Origin: Kineosporia aurantiaca JCM 3230
GTDB lineage: Bacteria > Actinomycetota > Actinomycetes > Actinomycetales > Kineosporiaceae
Length of the DNA stretch: 64,000 nt
Direction: 5' to 3'
NCBI GenBank assembly: GCA_000719025.1
Contig: JODP01000001.1
Location: 744,001 to 808,000, forward strand
A program made the translations under genes and the position numbers. Below, piece by piece: positions 1 through 9,264 of this stretch (positions within the stretch are counted from its first letter, which is position 1; the number at the start of each line of letters is the position of its first letter). Under the pieces are notes generated by a model, which saw only the letters and a program-made list of their open reading frames with translations, ran no database searches and was not told the origin of the DNA.

Positions 1-87
1 GCCCTGGGCCTGACCTGGCCGCTCGAGGTCAGCGTGATCAGCACCAAGGACGCCGCCTGGCCGCTGATGGAAGGCGCTGCCCAGTGA
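1..87 (+). CDS. C-terminus of RmlC-like dTDP-sugar 3,5-epimerase family protein (partial)
   Basis: Only the last 28 residues are in the window, reading in frame 1 to a TGA at 85-87. They include LGLTWPLEVSVISTKDAAWP, which resembles the C-terminal end of dTDP-4-dehydrorhamnose 3,5-epimerase family proteins (an LGIxWP...LSxKD pattern). That family isomerises keto-deoxy nucleotide sugars. The stop overlaps the GTG start of the next gene by a GTGA overlap, so the two are co-translated. With so little sequence the family call is tentative, but it fits the polysaccharide locus. Confidence 0.5.
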   Translation, partial: ALGLTWPLEVSVISTKDAAWPLMEGAAQ

Positions 88-1370
88 TCATCGTCGACAC
101 CGCCCTGGCCAAGCGCGAGGCCGAGGGCAACCCGATCCGGGTGGCCCTGGTCGGCGCCGGCTTCATGGGCCGCGGCTTCGTCAACCAGGTCGTCAACTCG
201 ACGCCCGGGATGATCGTCGCGGCCATCGTCAACCGCACCCAGGCCAACGCCGAGCGGGCCTACACCGAGGCCGGGATCACCGAGTGGGAGGTCACCGAGG
301 ACGCGCAGACGACGTCCAAGGCGGTCGCCGCCGGCATCCCGGTGATCACCTCGAACTACGAGGCGGTCACCCAGGCCGAGGGCATCGACGCGATCGTCGA
401 GGCCACCGGCAACGTCGAGTTCGGGGCCCACGTGGTCACCTCGGCGATCGACGGTGGCAAGCACGTCGTGCTGCTGAACGCCGAGGTGGACGGCACCGTC
501 GGCTCGGCGCTCAAGGCCCGGGCCGACGCCAAGGGCGTCATCGTCACCGGATGCGACGGTGACCAGCCGGGCGTCCAGCTCAACCTGATCCGCTTCGTCC
601 AGGGCATCGGTCTCACCCCGCTGGTCGCCGGCAACATCAAGGGCCTGCAGGACGAGTACCGCAACCCGACGACGCAGAAGGGCTTCGCCGAGAAGTGGGG
701 GCAGGACCCCCACATGGTGACCTCCTTCGCCGACGGCACGAAGATCTCCTTCGAGCAGGCGATCGTCGCCAACGCGACCGGAATGACGGTGGAGAAGCGC
801 GGCATGCGCGGCGCCGACCACCGCGGTCACGTGGACGAGCTGACCACGGCGTACGACGTCGAGGAGCTCAAGGCGGCCGGCGGTTACGTGGACTACGTGG
901 TCGGCAGCCAGCCGAGCCCGGGTGTCTTCGTGCTGGCCACCCACGACGACCCGAAGCAGAAGCACTACCTGAACCTGTACAAGCTCGGCGAGGGCCCGCT
1001 GTACAGCTTCTACACCCCGTACCACCTGTGCCACTTCGAGGTCCCGACCTCGGTGGCCCGGGCCGTGCTGTTCAACGACGCGGTGATGCAGCCGATCGGG
1101 GCGCCCACGGTCGAGGTCGTCGCGGTCGCCAAGCGCGACCTGAAGGCCGGCCAGAGCATCGACGGCCTGGGCGGTTACGACACCTACTCGGTGGCCGAGC
1201 GGGCCGACGTGACCAAGGCGGAGAACCTGCTGCCGATGGGTGTGGCCGAGAACTGCGTGGTCAACCGGGACATCGCGAAGGACGAGGTGCTCACCTACGC
1301 CGACGTGACGCTGCCCGAGGGCCGGCTGATCGACCAGCTGCGGATCGAGCAGGCGAACCTGACCTTCTGA
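84..1370 (+). CDS. NAD(P)-dependent oxidoreductase with C-terminal SAF domain
   Basis: This 428-residue protein starts at a GTG overlapping the previous stop. An N-terminal Rossmann fold is visible (VALVGAGFMGRGF at about residues 20-32), followed by a homoserine-dehydrogenase-like middle. The C-terminus, from about residue 345, is SAF-like (RDLKAGQSIDGLGGYDTY...RDIAKDEVLTYADV). It matches the predicted homoserine dehydrogenase/SAF family (COG4091 type), whose substrates vary and are mostly unknown. Coupling to an RmlC-like gene and position at the edge of a polysaccharide locus suggest a role in making an unusual sugar or polyol precursor; that is inference. A strong palindromic terminator follows. 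Confidence 0.75.
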   Translation: MIIVDTALAKREAEGNPIRVALVGAGFMGRGFVNQVVNSTPGMIVAAIVNRTQANAERAYTEAGITEWEVTEDAQTTSKAVAAGIPVITSNYEAVTQAEGIDAIVEATGNVEFGAHVVTSAIDGGKHVVLLNAEVDGTVGSALKARADAKGVIVTGCDGDQPGVQLNLIRFVQGIGLTPLVAGNIKGLQDEYRNPTTQKGFAEKWGQDPHMVTSFADGTKISFEQAIVANATGMTVEKRGMRGADHRGHVDELTTAYDVEELKAAGGYVDYVVGSQPSPGVFVLATHDDPKQKHYLNLYKLGEGPLYSFYTPYHLCHFEVPTSVARAVLFNDAVMQPIGAPTVEVVAVAKRDLKAGQSIDGLGGYDTYSVAERADVTKAENLLPMGVAENCVVNRDIAKDEVLTYADVTLPEGRLIDQLRIEQANLTF

Positions 1371-1380
1371 TCCAGCTTTA

Positions 1381-1428
1381 CCAACGAGGAAGGCCCCGGA
1401 CCAGCTGGTCCGGGGCCTTCCTCGTTGG
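1381..1428. terminator. bidirectional terminator, 48-bp perfect palindrome
   Basis: Bases 1381-1404 are the exact reverse complement of 1405-1428, giving a loop-free 24+24 palindrome. It sits between two convergent genes that end at 1370 and 1435 and can serve both strands. Confidence 0.85.
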
Positions 1429-1434
1429 CCGGCC

Positions 1435-3336
1435 CTACTTGCCGAAGAGCTTCTGGTACTTGGCGCCGGCCTTGGACAGCGTCTCCAGCTTGTGGTTGCC
1501 CTTGGAGTCGGTGTTGTAGTCGAAGTACGCCTGATAGCCGACGTTGTTGGTCGGGTCGTCGATGAACTTGTACATCTGCTGGACGAAGTAGGTGTCGTCG
1601 CCGCCGCCGTGACCGTCCGGCCGGTCCCACAGGCCCCACTCCGGCAGGGACAGCTTCTTGCCCTCGGACTGGGCGAAGCTGGACCAGAAGGACAGCCCGA
1701 ACGTCGCCCCGATCACGTCGTCCCAGGCCACCTGCTGGTGCCCCAGCTTGCAGGTGGCGTCGCAGTTGCCCGGGTACGGGTAGGCGTCCTCGTCCCAGGA
1801 GGTGTCGTAGACGTCCACGCCGATGTAGTCGACGTACTTCTTGCCCGGGTAGAAGAGCGTCGAGTCGTAGCTGTCGCCGCCGTTGTTCACGTTCCAGTCG
1901 AACTGCAGCTTCTCGGCTCCGGACACCGAGCGCATCGCCTTCACGATGTGCCGCCAGTACCCGACGAAGTCCTTCTGGTCGGCCAGACCCGGGTGCCAGG
2001 GCCAGCCGCCGACGTTGAACTCCCAGCCCAGCCGGATGATCGAGTCGCCCTGGCCGTAGGCGACCAGGTTGCGGGCCAGCGTCTCGTAGTAGTGGTCGTA
2101 GTCGCCGTCGGCACCGTCGGCGAGGGTGGCGCCGCTGCTCTTGGCGGTGGGCAGCATGGCTACCGCGTAGACCATCCGGTAGCCGGAGTTACGCCAGGCG
2201 CTCAGCATGTAGGTCGGGTTGGCGATCTCGTCCCAGGTGGACCGGGTGGAGTAGTCCACCGCGTAGTCGACGTCCCGGCCCAGCCAGCTGCTGAACGTGC
2301 TGATCTGGGACGGTGAGGAACCGCCCTTGAACACGCCGAGCTTGACCTTCTTGGCGGCCCCGGTGGTGACCGCCGCCTTGGTGGCCGAGGCCTTCGGGGT
2401 CGACCCGACCGCGGAGGGAGCGGCCGAGGCGTCGGCCGCTGAACCCGAGCCCTTGCTGCCGTGCGAACCCAGCGCGTAGACAACACCGCCGATCACCAGC
2501 AGCACCGCCAGGACGCCCGCGATCAGCGGGGCGCGCCGACGGCGGGGGTTGGGCTGACGGAACGACTGGGCGGCGCGCGGCGGTGGGCCGGTGCGGCTGC
2601 CTCCCAGGCTCGGGAAGCTCGCTCCGTTACCGGGGCCGGATTCCTGGTTGCCGGAGGTCCAGCCGGGTTCGCGGGCCTCGGACTCCATATCGAAGAAGCT
2701 CGGCCGACGACGCGCGGTCTTGAGTTCTTCTTCCTCGTCCCGGCGCAGCCCGTGCGGGTTCGTCTCGTCACTCGGCTCGACCCGGCGGTTGCCCCGGATG
2801 AGTTTCATCATGCCGGTGGTGAGCGGGCCGAGGTTGCGGTAGCGGGACCGCGGCGCCTCCTCAGGGGGGATCTCCGAGGCGCTGCGGAGGCGGGAGCGGC
2901 CGTTCCACCGCGGCTCGGGGCCCTCGTTGCCCCAAGCAGCCTGCTCATCTTCGGTCTCGGGGCGGCCGCGTTCCGCCTCGCGCCGGGCCCGCCGGCTCAG
3001 CGGTCGGCCGGAGGGCTCCGGAAACTCGTCCTGAGCCTGCCGGTCCAGGCGGTTCTGCAGGGAATAGGCACTGCGATCGGTCCGCTCGGGACGGTCTTCG
3101 TCGCGGAAGTCGCGGCCCGGATCGGACCATTCGTCCCGACGGGCCGGCTGCTTCCACCCCCGCTCGCCGGGAGAAGCGCCGTAATCGCCCGACGCATAGC
3201 CGTATTCATCATCGTTGCGGGGGTACTGGTCGCGCGCACCCGGCTGCTGACCTCGCGCATAGGGCCTGCGGGTGGGTGGCTCATCGGCCGGATCGGACCC
3301 GTAGGGGTGCGACGGCCGGACCGGATACTCAGGCAT
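1435..3336 (-). CDS. membrane-anchored GH26-like glycoside hydrolase with long disordered cytoplasmic N-terminus
   Basis: This 633-residue protein starts at ATG 3336. Residues 1 to about 265 are low-complexity and rich in Arg, Asp, Glu, Tyr, Gly and Pro. A single membrane segment follows at about 268-290 (APLIAGVLAVLLVIGGVVYAL), then a Ser/Ala/Thr linker and a (beta/alpha)8 glycosidase-like domain from about 330 to the end. Likely acid/base and nucleophile are the glutamates in LGWEFNVGGWPW (about 438) and LPEWGLWDR (about 566), as in clan GH-A enzymes such as GH26 mannanases. The catalytic domain would face outside and could trim the locus glycan. The next gene on this strand, upstream at 3512-4612, is a shorter paralogue. 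Substrate is unknown. Confidence 0.75.
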   Translation of the reverse strand: MPEYPVRPSHPYGSDPADEPPTRRPYARGQQPGARDQYPRNDDEYGYASGDYGASPGERGWKQPARRDEWSDPGRDFRDEDRPERTDRSAYSLQNRLDRQAQDEFPEPSGRPLSRRARREAERGRPETEDEQAAWGNEGPEPRWNGRSRLRSASEIPPEEAPRSRYRNLGPLTTGMMKLIRGNRRVEPSDETNPHGLRRDEEEELKTARRRPSFFDMESEAREPGWTSGNQESGPGNGASFPSLGGSRTGPPPRAAQSFRQPNPRRRRAPLIAGVLAVLLVIGGVVYALGSHGSKGSGSAADASAAPSAVGSTPKASATKAAVTTGAAKKVKLGVFKGGSSPSQISTFSSWLGRDVDYAVDYSTRSTWDEIANPTYMLSAWRNSGYRMVYAVAMLPTAKSSGATLADGADGDYDHYYETLARNLVAYGQGDSIIRLGWEFNVGGWPWHPGLADQKDFVGYWRHIVKAMRSVSGAEKLQFDWNVNNGGDSYDSTLFYPGKKYVDYIGVDVYDTSWDEDAYPYPGNCDATCKLGHQQVAWDDVIGATFGLSFWSSFAQSEGKKLSLPEWGLWDRPDGHGGGDDTYFVQQMYKFIDDPTNNVGYQAYFDYNTDSKGNHKLETLSKAGAKYQKLFGK

Positions 3337-3511
3337 GACCGGCCCCCGACTGCGGGACCCGCGCCGTCGTTCTGGACCGTTCGCCGAAGCGATCGCCAGG
3401 CAGACAGGAGCGCAGGGAGGTCACGCGCAGAAAGTGTAATCGCTTCCCGGGCATGCCTGGTTCGCCCGGAACGGCCGCATCGACCGCCACGCGCTGTGAC
3501 CTGGAGACTCT

Positions 3512-4612
3512 TTACTGGCCGAAAAGCTTACGGAACGTCTCCCCGGCCGCCTTGTAGGTCGTCATCAATTTATGCGGCCCGTCTTCGCCGTCGAACTCGA
3601 AGTACGCCTGATAGGCGACGCCGTTGTCCGGGTCGGCCACGAAGGCGTGCATCTGCTGCAGGTAGTACGTGTCCAGACCGCCGCCGTGGTGATCCAGACG
3701 GTCCCAAAGTCCCCACTCCGGAAGGGACATCGGCTTACCCCGGTGCCGGGCGAAATCGGCCCAGAACTCCAGCCCCCGCTTGCCCCCGTAGATCGCCGAA
3801 CTCCAGGCCCGCTTCTGGCGGCTTAACCGACAATCGTCGTCACAATCGCCCGGATAGGGATAGGTGCGCCAGGCGTAGGAGACGTCGTAGGCGTCCACCC
3901 CGATGTAGTCCACGTAGTCGTCACCGGGGTAGTACTCGACCGCGTCGTATTTGTTCTTGCCGTTGTTGGGATTCCAGTCGAACTGGAACTTCTGCCCCTG
4001 GACCGATCGCATCGTGTCCACGATCTGCTGCCAGTAGGCGATGAAGGCCGCTCGGTCGGGCGTCGACCAGCGGGACGTCTCCAGGTTGAACTCCCAGCCC
4101 AGACGCAGGATCGCGGCCGGTTCCCCGGCCTTCACCAGGTTCTGCGCGAGCTGGCGGTAGTAGTCGTTGTAAGCCCCGGTGGCGCCGTTCTGGACGGTCG
4201 CCGAGGCATCGTCCGTGGGCAGCATCGCGATCGAGTACACCGGCCGGTAGCCGGACTTGTGCCAGGCCTTGAGCATGTAGTCCGGGTTTGCGATCTCCGG
4301 CCAGGTGGCCCGGGTGGAGAAGTCGACGACCAGCTTGACGTCCGAGCCGAACCATTGGGCGAAGGCGTCCGCCGCCTTGGGGTCGGTGCCGACGAAGACG
4401 CCGTTCTTGAGCGGCGGGACGGTGCGCGCGGGGATCGGGCCGGAGGTGGCCTTGTCCCCCACCGGGTCGCGCTGCCAGAGCCAGTACCCGACGCCTACGG
4501 CCAGGACGAGCAGCACCACGAGGACGGCGGCCACGATGGCCAGCAGGCGCAGGCCGCGGCGGCGTCCGGGCGCGGCCTGGGGCCGCGCGGGGCGTCTGCT
4601 GAGCTCGACCAT
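3512..4612 (-). CDS. membrane-anchored GH26-like glycoside hydrolase, short paralogue
   Basis: This 366-residue protein has a short basic N-terminus, a membrane segment at about residues 22-48 (LLAIVAAVLVVLLVLAVGVGYWLW) and one glycosidase domain. It shares most of its motifs with the 1435-3336 product: SGYRPVYSIAMLPT, RLGWEFNLE (Glu at about 174), FQFDWNPNNGK, YVDYIGVDAYD and LPEWGLWDR (Glu at about 298). It lacks the long disordered N-terminal region, so the pair looks like a tandem duplication in which one copy gained or lost a cytoplasmic extension. It is probably an extracytoplasmic glycan hydrolase for the nearby polysaccharide. Confidence 0.75.
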   Translation of the reverse strand: MVELSRRPARPQAAPGRRRGLRLLAIVAAVLVVLLVLAVGVGYWLWQRDPVGDKATSGPIPARTVPPLKNGVFVGTDPKAADAFAQWFGSDVKLVVDFSTRATWPEIANPDYMLKAWHKSGYRPVYSIAMLPTDDASATVQNGATGAYNDYYRQLAQNLVKAGEPAAILRLGWEFNLETSRWSTPDRAAFIAYWQQIVDTMRSVQGQKFQFDWNPNNGKNKYDAVEYYPGDDYVDYIGVDAYDVSYAWRTYPYPGDCDDDCRLSRQKRAWSSAIYGGKRGLEFWADFARHRGKPMSLPEWGLWDRLDHHGGGLDTYYLQQMHAFVADPDNGVAYQAYFEFDGEDGPHKLMTTYKAAGETFRKLFGQ

Positions 4613-4725
4613 CCGTGTTCAAGCCACCTGGAGTGAGATCTGAGGAGGAACCAAAAAGCAGCCTGACCTGGAGAGACCGTCCGGTCAACCGCCACTCAGC
4701 GGTGGCTCAGGCAACGGGGCAAAGC

Positions 4726-4763
4726 CGGAACGGCCACCGGGGAGATCCCTGGCGGCCGTTCCG
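4726..4763 (-). terminator. candidate terminator downstream of the wzz-like gene
   Basis: Arms CGGAACGGCC (4726-4735) and GGCCGTTCCG (4754-4763) are perfectly complementary around an 18-nt loop. They lie just past the stop of the minus-strand copolymerase gene. There is no T-run. Confidence 0.4.
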
Positions 4764-4780
4764 TGAGCTGCTGCTGATGA

Positions 4781-6484
4781 TCAGCGGCGGCGACTGCTGC
4801 TGCGGCCGCTGGAGTCGGCCCGGGGCGAGTCCTCCCAGGGCAGGCCCGCGTTGTCGGACCGGCTGCCGCCACCACTGCCGTACGAGCCACCCTGGTCGTA
4901 ACCGCCGCCCTGGCCACCGCCGTAACCCCCACGGTCGCGACCGTCGCTCCCGAGAGCCGGGAAGCCACCGTCGTTGCCACCGGAGTTCAGGATCGGCAAG
5001 CCCCGCGGGGAGGTGTCGTAGGCGCGGCCCGGGACCGAGCTCATCGCCGCCCGCTGACGCCGACGGCTGTTGTTCGTGTTGGGCCGCCGGATGTGGTTGA
5101 CCAGGACGCCCGCCACCGGGATGCCGGCCAGCCGGCACCGGCGCTGGAGTTCCTCGACGTCGGCCGGGGTGGTCGCCTCGTCCATCACCACGACCGCTGC
5201 GTCCACCTGGCCGGCGAGCACGAAGGACGCCGAGGAGGCCGGCAGCGGCGGGGCGTCGAGCAGGACCAGGTCGGTGTCGTCCGGCAGCTGGTCGAGGATC
5301 GCCTGCACGTCGGGCACCGGGTGCCCCTGGACCGGCTGGAGCACCTGGAGCCGGATGATGCCGAACTGGGCCCGCGAGGCGGCCTTGCGCTCCACCGCGT
5401 GCCCCAGGTCGATCCGGCCCTGGGCCAGGTCGTGCAGCGGCACCCGGACCGTGCCCGCGTCGTCGACCTGCGGGCGCACCGTGTCCTCGATGTTCAGCAG
5501 GAACACCCGACGACCGTGGTCGGCGGCGGCCGCGGCCAGGTTCAGCGCGGTCAGGCTGGAACCGGCGCCGTCGTGCGGGGCGGTGATCAGGAAGACCCCG
5601 GGCGCGGTGCCACGGATGTAGTCCAGCCCGACGGCGGCCATCCGGTAGGCGTCACCCGGCTCCGAGTAGGCCGCGGCGATCGCGTCCTCCTGGGAGATCC
5701 GTCCGCGGTCGGGGACCTCGGAGAGGATCGGGGCGCCGAAGATGGCGCCGGCCTCGATCGGGCCGACCTTCCGGCGGGAGAAGGACTGCGTGTACAGAGC
5801 GTAACCAGTACCCGCGATCAGGCCGATCAGGGCCAGGATCAGCGCGTTCCGGATCGGCTGCGGGGAGGAGGCGGAGGTCGGAAGATCGGCGGCCTCGGTG
5901 CTACCCACGCCGTCGCCGTAGATCGCAGCCGCTGCCTTCGCATTGTTGACCGTGTTGACCTGATTGATCTGCTGGTTCAGAGCCGTGATCTGTGCCGCTA
6001 CCTGGGCCGTCCGGACCGAGCGATAGGCCTTGACCACACCGTCGGCGATGTTCTTCGCACGCTGGGCCGAGGAATCGGTGACCGAGACGGTGATGACGCT
6101 AGCGTCCTCCGTCGTCGTGACCGTGATCTCCTGACGCAGCTCAGCGGCGTCCATCCCGGTCAGCTTCAGGTCTTTGATGGCCTGGTTCAGCACATCATTG
6201 GTGACAATCACCTTGGCCTGGTTGGCCATGTACCGGGCTACGTCGTTGGTCGGCTGCGAGTTGTCGACCGTCGGCTGGAAGTCGCCCTGCGCCGAGATGA
6301 AGATCGTCGACTCCGTCGTGTACTTCGACGACTGCAGCGTGCTCAGCCCGACGCCCAGGAGGGCCGCGATGACGACACATGCCAGGACCACCCAGCGCTC
6401 TCGCACAATGGCGCTGACCAGGCTGGGCGACTCTTCCGCGGCCGAGCCGCCGTCGGCCTGGCGCGCCGCCGAGATGTCCTGCAC
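4781..6484 (-). CDS. Wzz/BY-kinase-like polysaccharide copolymerase with degenerate P-loop and Gly/Tyr tail
   Basis: This 567-residue protein starts at GTG 6484 after an AGGAGG box. The N-terminal part is a Wzz chain-length module with membrane segments near residues 30-50 and 215-235. It is fused to a CpsD/YwqD-like tyrosine-kinase domain. The P-loop reads APHDGAGSSLTALNLA, where active BY-kinases have GxGKS/T, so the ATP-binding lysine is replaced by serine. The Walker A' region (VFLLNIEDTVRP) also lacks the usual Asp pair. The Walker B-like LVLLDAPPLP is kept. The last ~65 residues are Gly/Ser/Asp/Arg-rich with several tyrosines. The family controls polymer length and export at the inner membrane; this member may be a pseudokinase. 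Confidence 0.8.
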   Translation of the reverse strand: MQDISAARQADGGSAAEESPSLVSAIVRERWVVLACVVIAALLGVGLSTLQSSKYTTESTIFISAQGDFQPTVDNSQPTNDVARYMANQAKVIVTNDVLNQAIKDLKLTGMDAAELRQEITVTTTEDASVITVSVTDSSAQRAKNIADGVVKAYRSVRTAQVAAQITALNQQINQVNTVNNAKAAAAIYGDGVGSTEAADLPTSASSPQPIRNALILALIGLIAGTGYALYTQSFSRRKVGPIEAGAIFGAPILSEVPDRGRISQEDAIAAAYSEPGDAYRMAAVGLDYIRGTAPGVFLITAPHDGAGSSLTALNLAAAAADHGRRVFLLNIEDTVRPQVDDAGTVRVPLHDLAQGRIDLGHAVERKAASRAQFGIIRLQVLQPVQGHPVPDVQAILDQLPDDTDLVLLDAPPLPASSASFVLAGQVDAAVVVMDEATTPADVEELQRRCRLAGIPVAGVLVNHIRRPNTNNSRRRQRAAMSSVPGRAYDTSPRGLPILNSGGNDGGFPALGSDGRDRGGYGGGQGGGYDQGGSYGSGGGSRSDNAGLPWEDSPRADSSGRSSSRRR

Positions 6485-6784
6485 GCGTACTCCTCCTGGT
6501 CGCGAAAATTCCTTGGCCGGCCCGCGGCACCCCCGAACTGCGGCCGAATGGGTTCACTGCCCCGCTCCGGATGGGTTCCTCCCCATTGAGCCACCCGGTA
6601 TCCGTGCGACAGTCTGTCACGAACGCCTAGCCTGAGAGGCGGAGTTGCGCAGCCTTGGGCTGTATCGCACCAATGAATGCGACGATTGGCCTTCCGTGGC
6701 GACACTGGGCCATCAGCCTGTTACGTCGTGCTCATCGTTGCTGAGGCGCAGCTGAGCGGTAAGCCGGTTCACAGGAGGAATGAC
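6485..6784. other. divergent intergenic region between wzz-like gene and glycosyltransferase
   Basis: These 300 bases hold the promoters of the minus-strand copolymerase (AGGAGG just before GTG 6484) and the plus-strand glycosyltransferase (AGGAGG at 6773-6778). I see no strong palindrome or repeat. Confidence 0.4.
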
Positions 6785-7717
6785 GTGGAGTCAAGCGCCC
6801 AGGACGGCGCCGTACCCGCTTACGAGCTGATCATTGTCAGCTACAACAGCCGGTCGCAGATCGAAGGCCTGCTCGCCGGCCTACCTACCGACATGCCGCT
6901 GGCCATCGTGGACAACGCACGAGGAGCCGACGGCCTACGGGAGATGATTCGTCATCGACCCAACGCCCGTTATCTGGAGGGTGCGGGCCAGGGTTTCGCC
7001 ACCGCGGCGAACACGGGGGCCCGCAGTAGCTCGTATGAATATGTGATCTTTGTCAACCCGGACTGCCGCCCCACGGTGACCGGTCTGGACGCACTGGTCT
7101 CGATGCTGGCCGCCGAGCCGACCATCGCATCCGCCGCGGCCACCACGGTGTCCGGCGACGGCACGGTGGAGATCGGCACCGGCGGCTGGGAGCCCACCCT
7201 GCGCCGGGCAGTGATCCACGCGATCGGCCTGCACAAGATCGCCCCGCAGGCCGGCCTCTTCGCCCGTCCCCGGCCGTACCTGCCGATCAAGGTGGACTGG
7301 ACCACGGGCGCCTGCATGGCCGTCCGGGTCAGCACCTTCATCGGGCTGGGCGGCTTCGACGAGCAGTTCTTCGTCTACAACGAGGACGTGGCCTTCGGCC
7401 GGGCGGTGCGCGAGAAGAACATGACCCAGGCGTTGCGCACCGACGTGCTGGTGCAGCACGCGGCCGGTAACTCGGGTGCTCCGTCGAAGGAGATGCTGCG
7501 CCTGCGGGGGGCCTCGATGGCTCGCTACGTAGCCCAGCACAACGGCCTGGAGACCGCGCGGGGCATCCGGCTCGCGCTGACCTTCGGCTACGGCCTGCGG
7601 GCGGCGGCCTCGTTCGCCCGCGGCAATCGGGCCCGGGCTCAGGAGCACTGGAGCTACGTCCTCGGCATCACCAGCGGCCGGGCCAGCGTCGCCGGCCGAA
7701 CGGTGACCCGGGCGTGA
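6785..7717 (+). CDS. family 2 glycosyltransferase (rhamnosyltransferase-like)
   Basis: I choose GTG 6785, which follows AGGAGG (6773-6778) with a 6-base spacer, rather than the longer frame from 6677; this gives 310 residues. The GT-A/GT2 fold is shown by ELIIVSYNSRSQIEGLL at the start, VIFVNPDCRP as the nucleotide-sugar/metal motif, and WTTGACMAVR...GGFDEQFFVYNEDV in the acceptor half. That pattern is typical of WbbL-like rhamnosyltransferases, which fits an RmlC-like gene at the locus edge. It would transfer a sugar to the lipid-linked repeat unit at the cytoplasmic membrane face. The stop overlaps the next start by GTGA. Confidence 0.85.
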   Translation: MESSAQDGAVPAYELIIVSYNSRSQIEGLLAGLPTDMPLAIVDNARGADGLREMIRHRPNARYLEGAGQGFATAANTGARSSSYEYVIFVNPDCRPTVTGLDALVSMLAAEPTIASAAATTVSGDGTVEIGTGGWEPTLRRAVIHAIGLHKIAPQAGLFARPRPYLPIKVDWTTGACMAVRVSTFIGLGGFDEQFFVYNEDVAFGRAVREKNMTQALRTDVLVQHAAGNSGAPSKEMLRLRGASMARYVAQHNGLETARGIRLALTFGYGLRAAASFARGNRARAQEHWSYVLGITSGRASVAGRTVTRA

Positions 7718-9246
7718 GCGACACTCCCCGGTACGGCGCCACCGCGACCCGGACGCCCGGCGGTACTCCGCCGGGCGGCACCGGGTCGTCCCCGATGTCC
7801 GGGGGCACCCCCCGGCAGCCGTGGACGGCGTTCGACGAGGGCCGCGAGGGCATGGCCCGGAAGGTCCGCCAGCGCTGGCGCCGTCCGGCCACCGCTCCGC
7901 AGCCCACGCTGGAGGCGTTGGCCGCCTACGACGAGCGTTCCGACCGGCTGCGGCTGGAAGAGGGGATGCCGCAGCGGTCGGAGAAGCCGGTCGACCGGGC
8001 GTACATGCTCCGGCTGCTCAAGATCACGCTGTTCTTCTGCGTGGTCGGCCAGCGGATCGCGCTGCCGCTGGGCGCCTTCCCGATCTCCCTGCCGTTGGTC
8101 GCCACCTATGCGTTCGTGCTGTTCGCCCGGCTGAAGGGCGGGGTGCGCTACAACCGGGTGCGCAGCGAGCTGTTCATCGGCTCGGCCGGGGCCGTCATGC
8201 TGGCCTCGTTCCTGGCCAGCCTGTTCGGCAGCAACTCGGTCTCGGTCAACTCGGTGATCCTGCTGCTGATGATCTACCTGCCCTGGGTGTTCTGCATCAG
8301 CAACCAGTTCCGCGACCTGTTCGTGCCGCTGGCCCGCTTCTACACCCGGATCATGCTGGTGTGTGCGGCGATCGGGGTGTTCCAGCTCGGCTCGCAGTAC
8401 GCCGGCGTCTGGGTCTACACGGACTATCTGAAGCAGTTCGTCCCGGCGAATTTCCTGGTCCAGAACTACAACACGTCCTACCAGCTGGCCTGGAACGACC
8501 CGACGACCAAGGCCAACGCCTTCGTCTTCCTCGAGCCGTCGTTCCTCTGCCAGTACCTGGCCCTGGCCCTGGTCATCGCCCTGCTGATCCGCGCCCCCGC
8601 CTGGCAGCCCGCGCTGCTCGGTATCGGCATGGCCTCAACCCTTTCCGGTACCGGCATCATTCTGCTGGTGATCAGCGTCGCGCTGATGGTGGTGGTGGCC
8701 CCGAACCGGATCCGCCCGGCCTACGTGCTGGCCGGCGCCCTCGGTCTGGCCATCGTCTTCGCCACCCCAGCGGCAGACATCCTGCTCAGCCGCCGGGACG
8801 AGACGTCGCAGCAGGGTTCCTCCGGCTACATCCGCTTCGTCCAGCCCTACACGGAAGTCGCGAACGGCCTGAGCGACCATGTGGAAAGACTTTTCGTCGG
8901 CGCCGGGCCCGGTTCGGCCGACCGGTTGCTGACCTCGTTCCGGTCCGGTGGTGACGCGGTGGTCTACACCATCGCGCCCAAACTGGCCTTCGAGTACGGC
9001 CTCGTAGCCATGGTCATCTTCGTCGCCTTCCTAATGGTTTCCGTGTACCGGGGCCCACCGGTCCCGGTGCTGCCGACGGCGATGCTGATCATGATCTTCT
9101 TCCTGTCCGGCAGCCTTCTGCAGCCGCACACCGTGGCTTTGGCCTGGTTGCTGACCAGCGTCTGGGGACCACCGGTGACCGTCGGAGTCTCCGACGCCCT
9201 CGCCGCCGTGGTCCGAAGACGCAACTCGGAGCCCGGCGCGGGCTAG
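7714..9246 (+). CDS. O-antigen polymerase/ligase-like (Wzy-type) membrane protein
   Basis: This 510-residue protein has about ten hydrophobic segments and starts at GTG 7714, overlapping the glycosyltransferase stop. The first ~100 residues are a polar Pro/Gly/Arg-rich cytoplasmic region. The long extracytoplasmic loop and the later YIRFVQPYTEV...LFVGAGPGSADRLL segment are typical of the Wzy/WaaL superfamily, which joins lipid-linked repeat units outside the membrane. Co-translation with a glycosyltransferase and a flippase in the same locus support a polymerase role. Sequence conservation in this family is low, so ligase versus polymerase cannot be decided. Confidence 0.75.
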   Translation: MSDTPRYGATATRTPGGTPPGGTGSSPMSGGTPRQPWTAFDEGREGMARKVRQRWRRPATAPQPTLEALAAYDERSDRLRLEEGMPQRSEKPVDRAYMLRLLKITLFFCVVGQRIALPLGAFPISLPLVATYAFVLFARLKGGVRYNRVRSELFIGSAGAVMLASFLASLFGSNSVSVNSVILLLMIYLPWVFCISNQFRDLFVPLARFYTRIMLVCAAIGVFQLGSQYAGVWVYTDYLKQFVPANFLVQNYNTSYQLAWNDPTTKANAFVFLEPSFLCQYLALALVIALLIRAPAWQPALLGIGMASTLSGTGIILLVISVALMVVVAPNRIRPAYVLAGALGLAIVFATPAADILLSRRDETSQQGSSGYIRFVQPYTEVANGLSDHVERLFVGAGPGSADRLLTSFRSGGDAVVYTIAPKLAFEYGLVAMVIFVAFLMVSVYRGPPVPVLPTAMLIMIFFLSGSLLQPHTVALAWLLTSVWGPPVTVGVSDALAAVVRRRNSEPGAG

Positions 9247-9264
9247 CAGCCCGCAGGCGCACGA

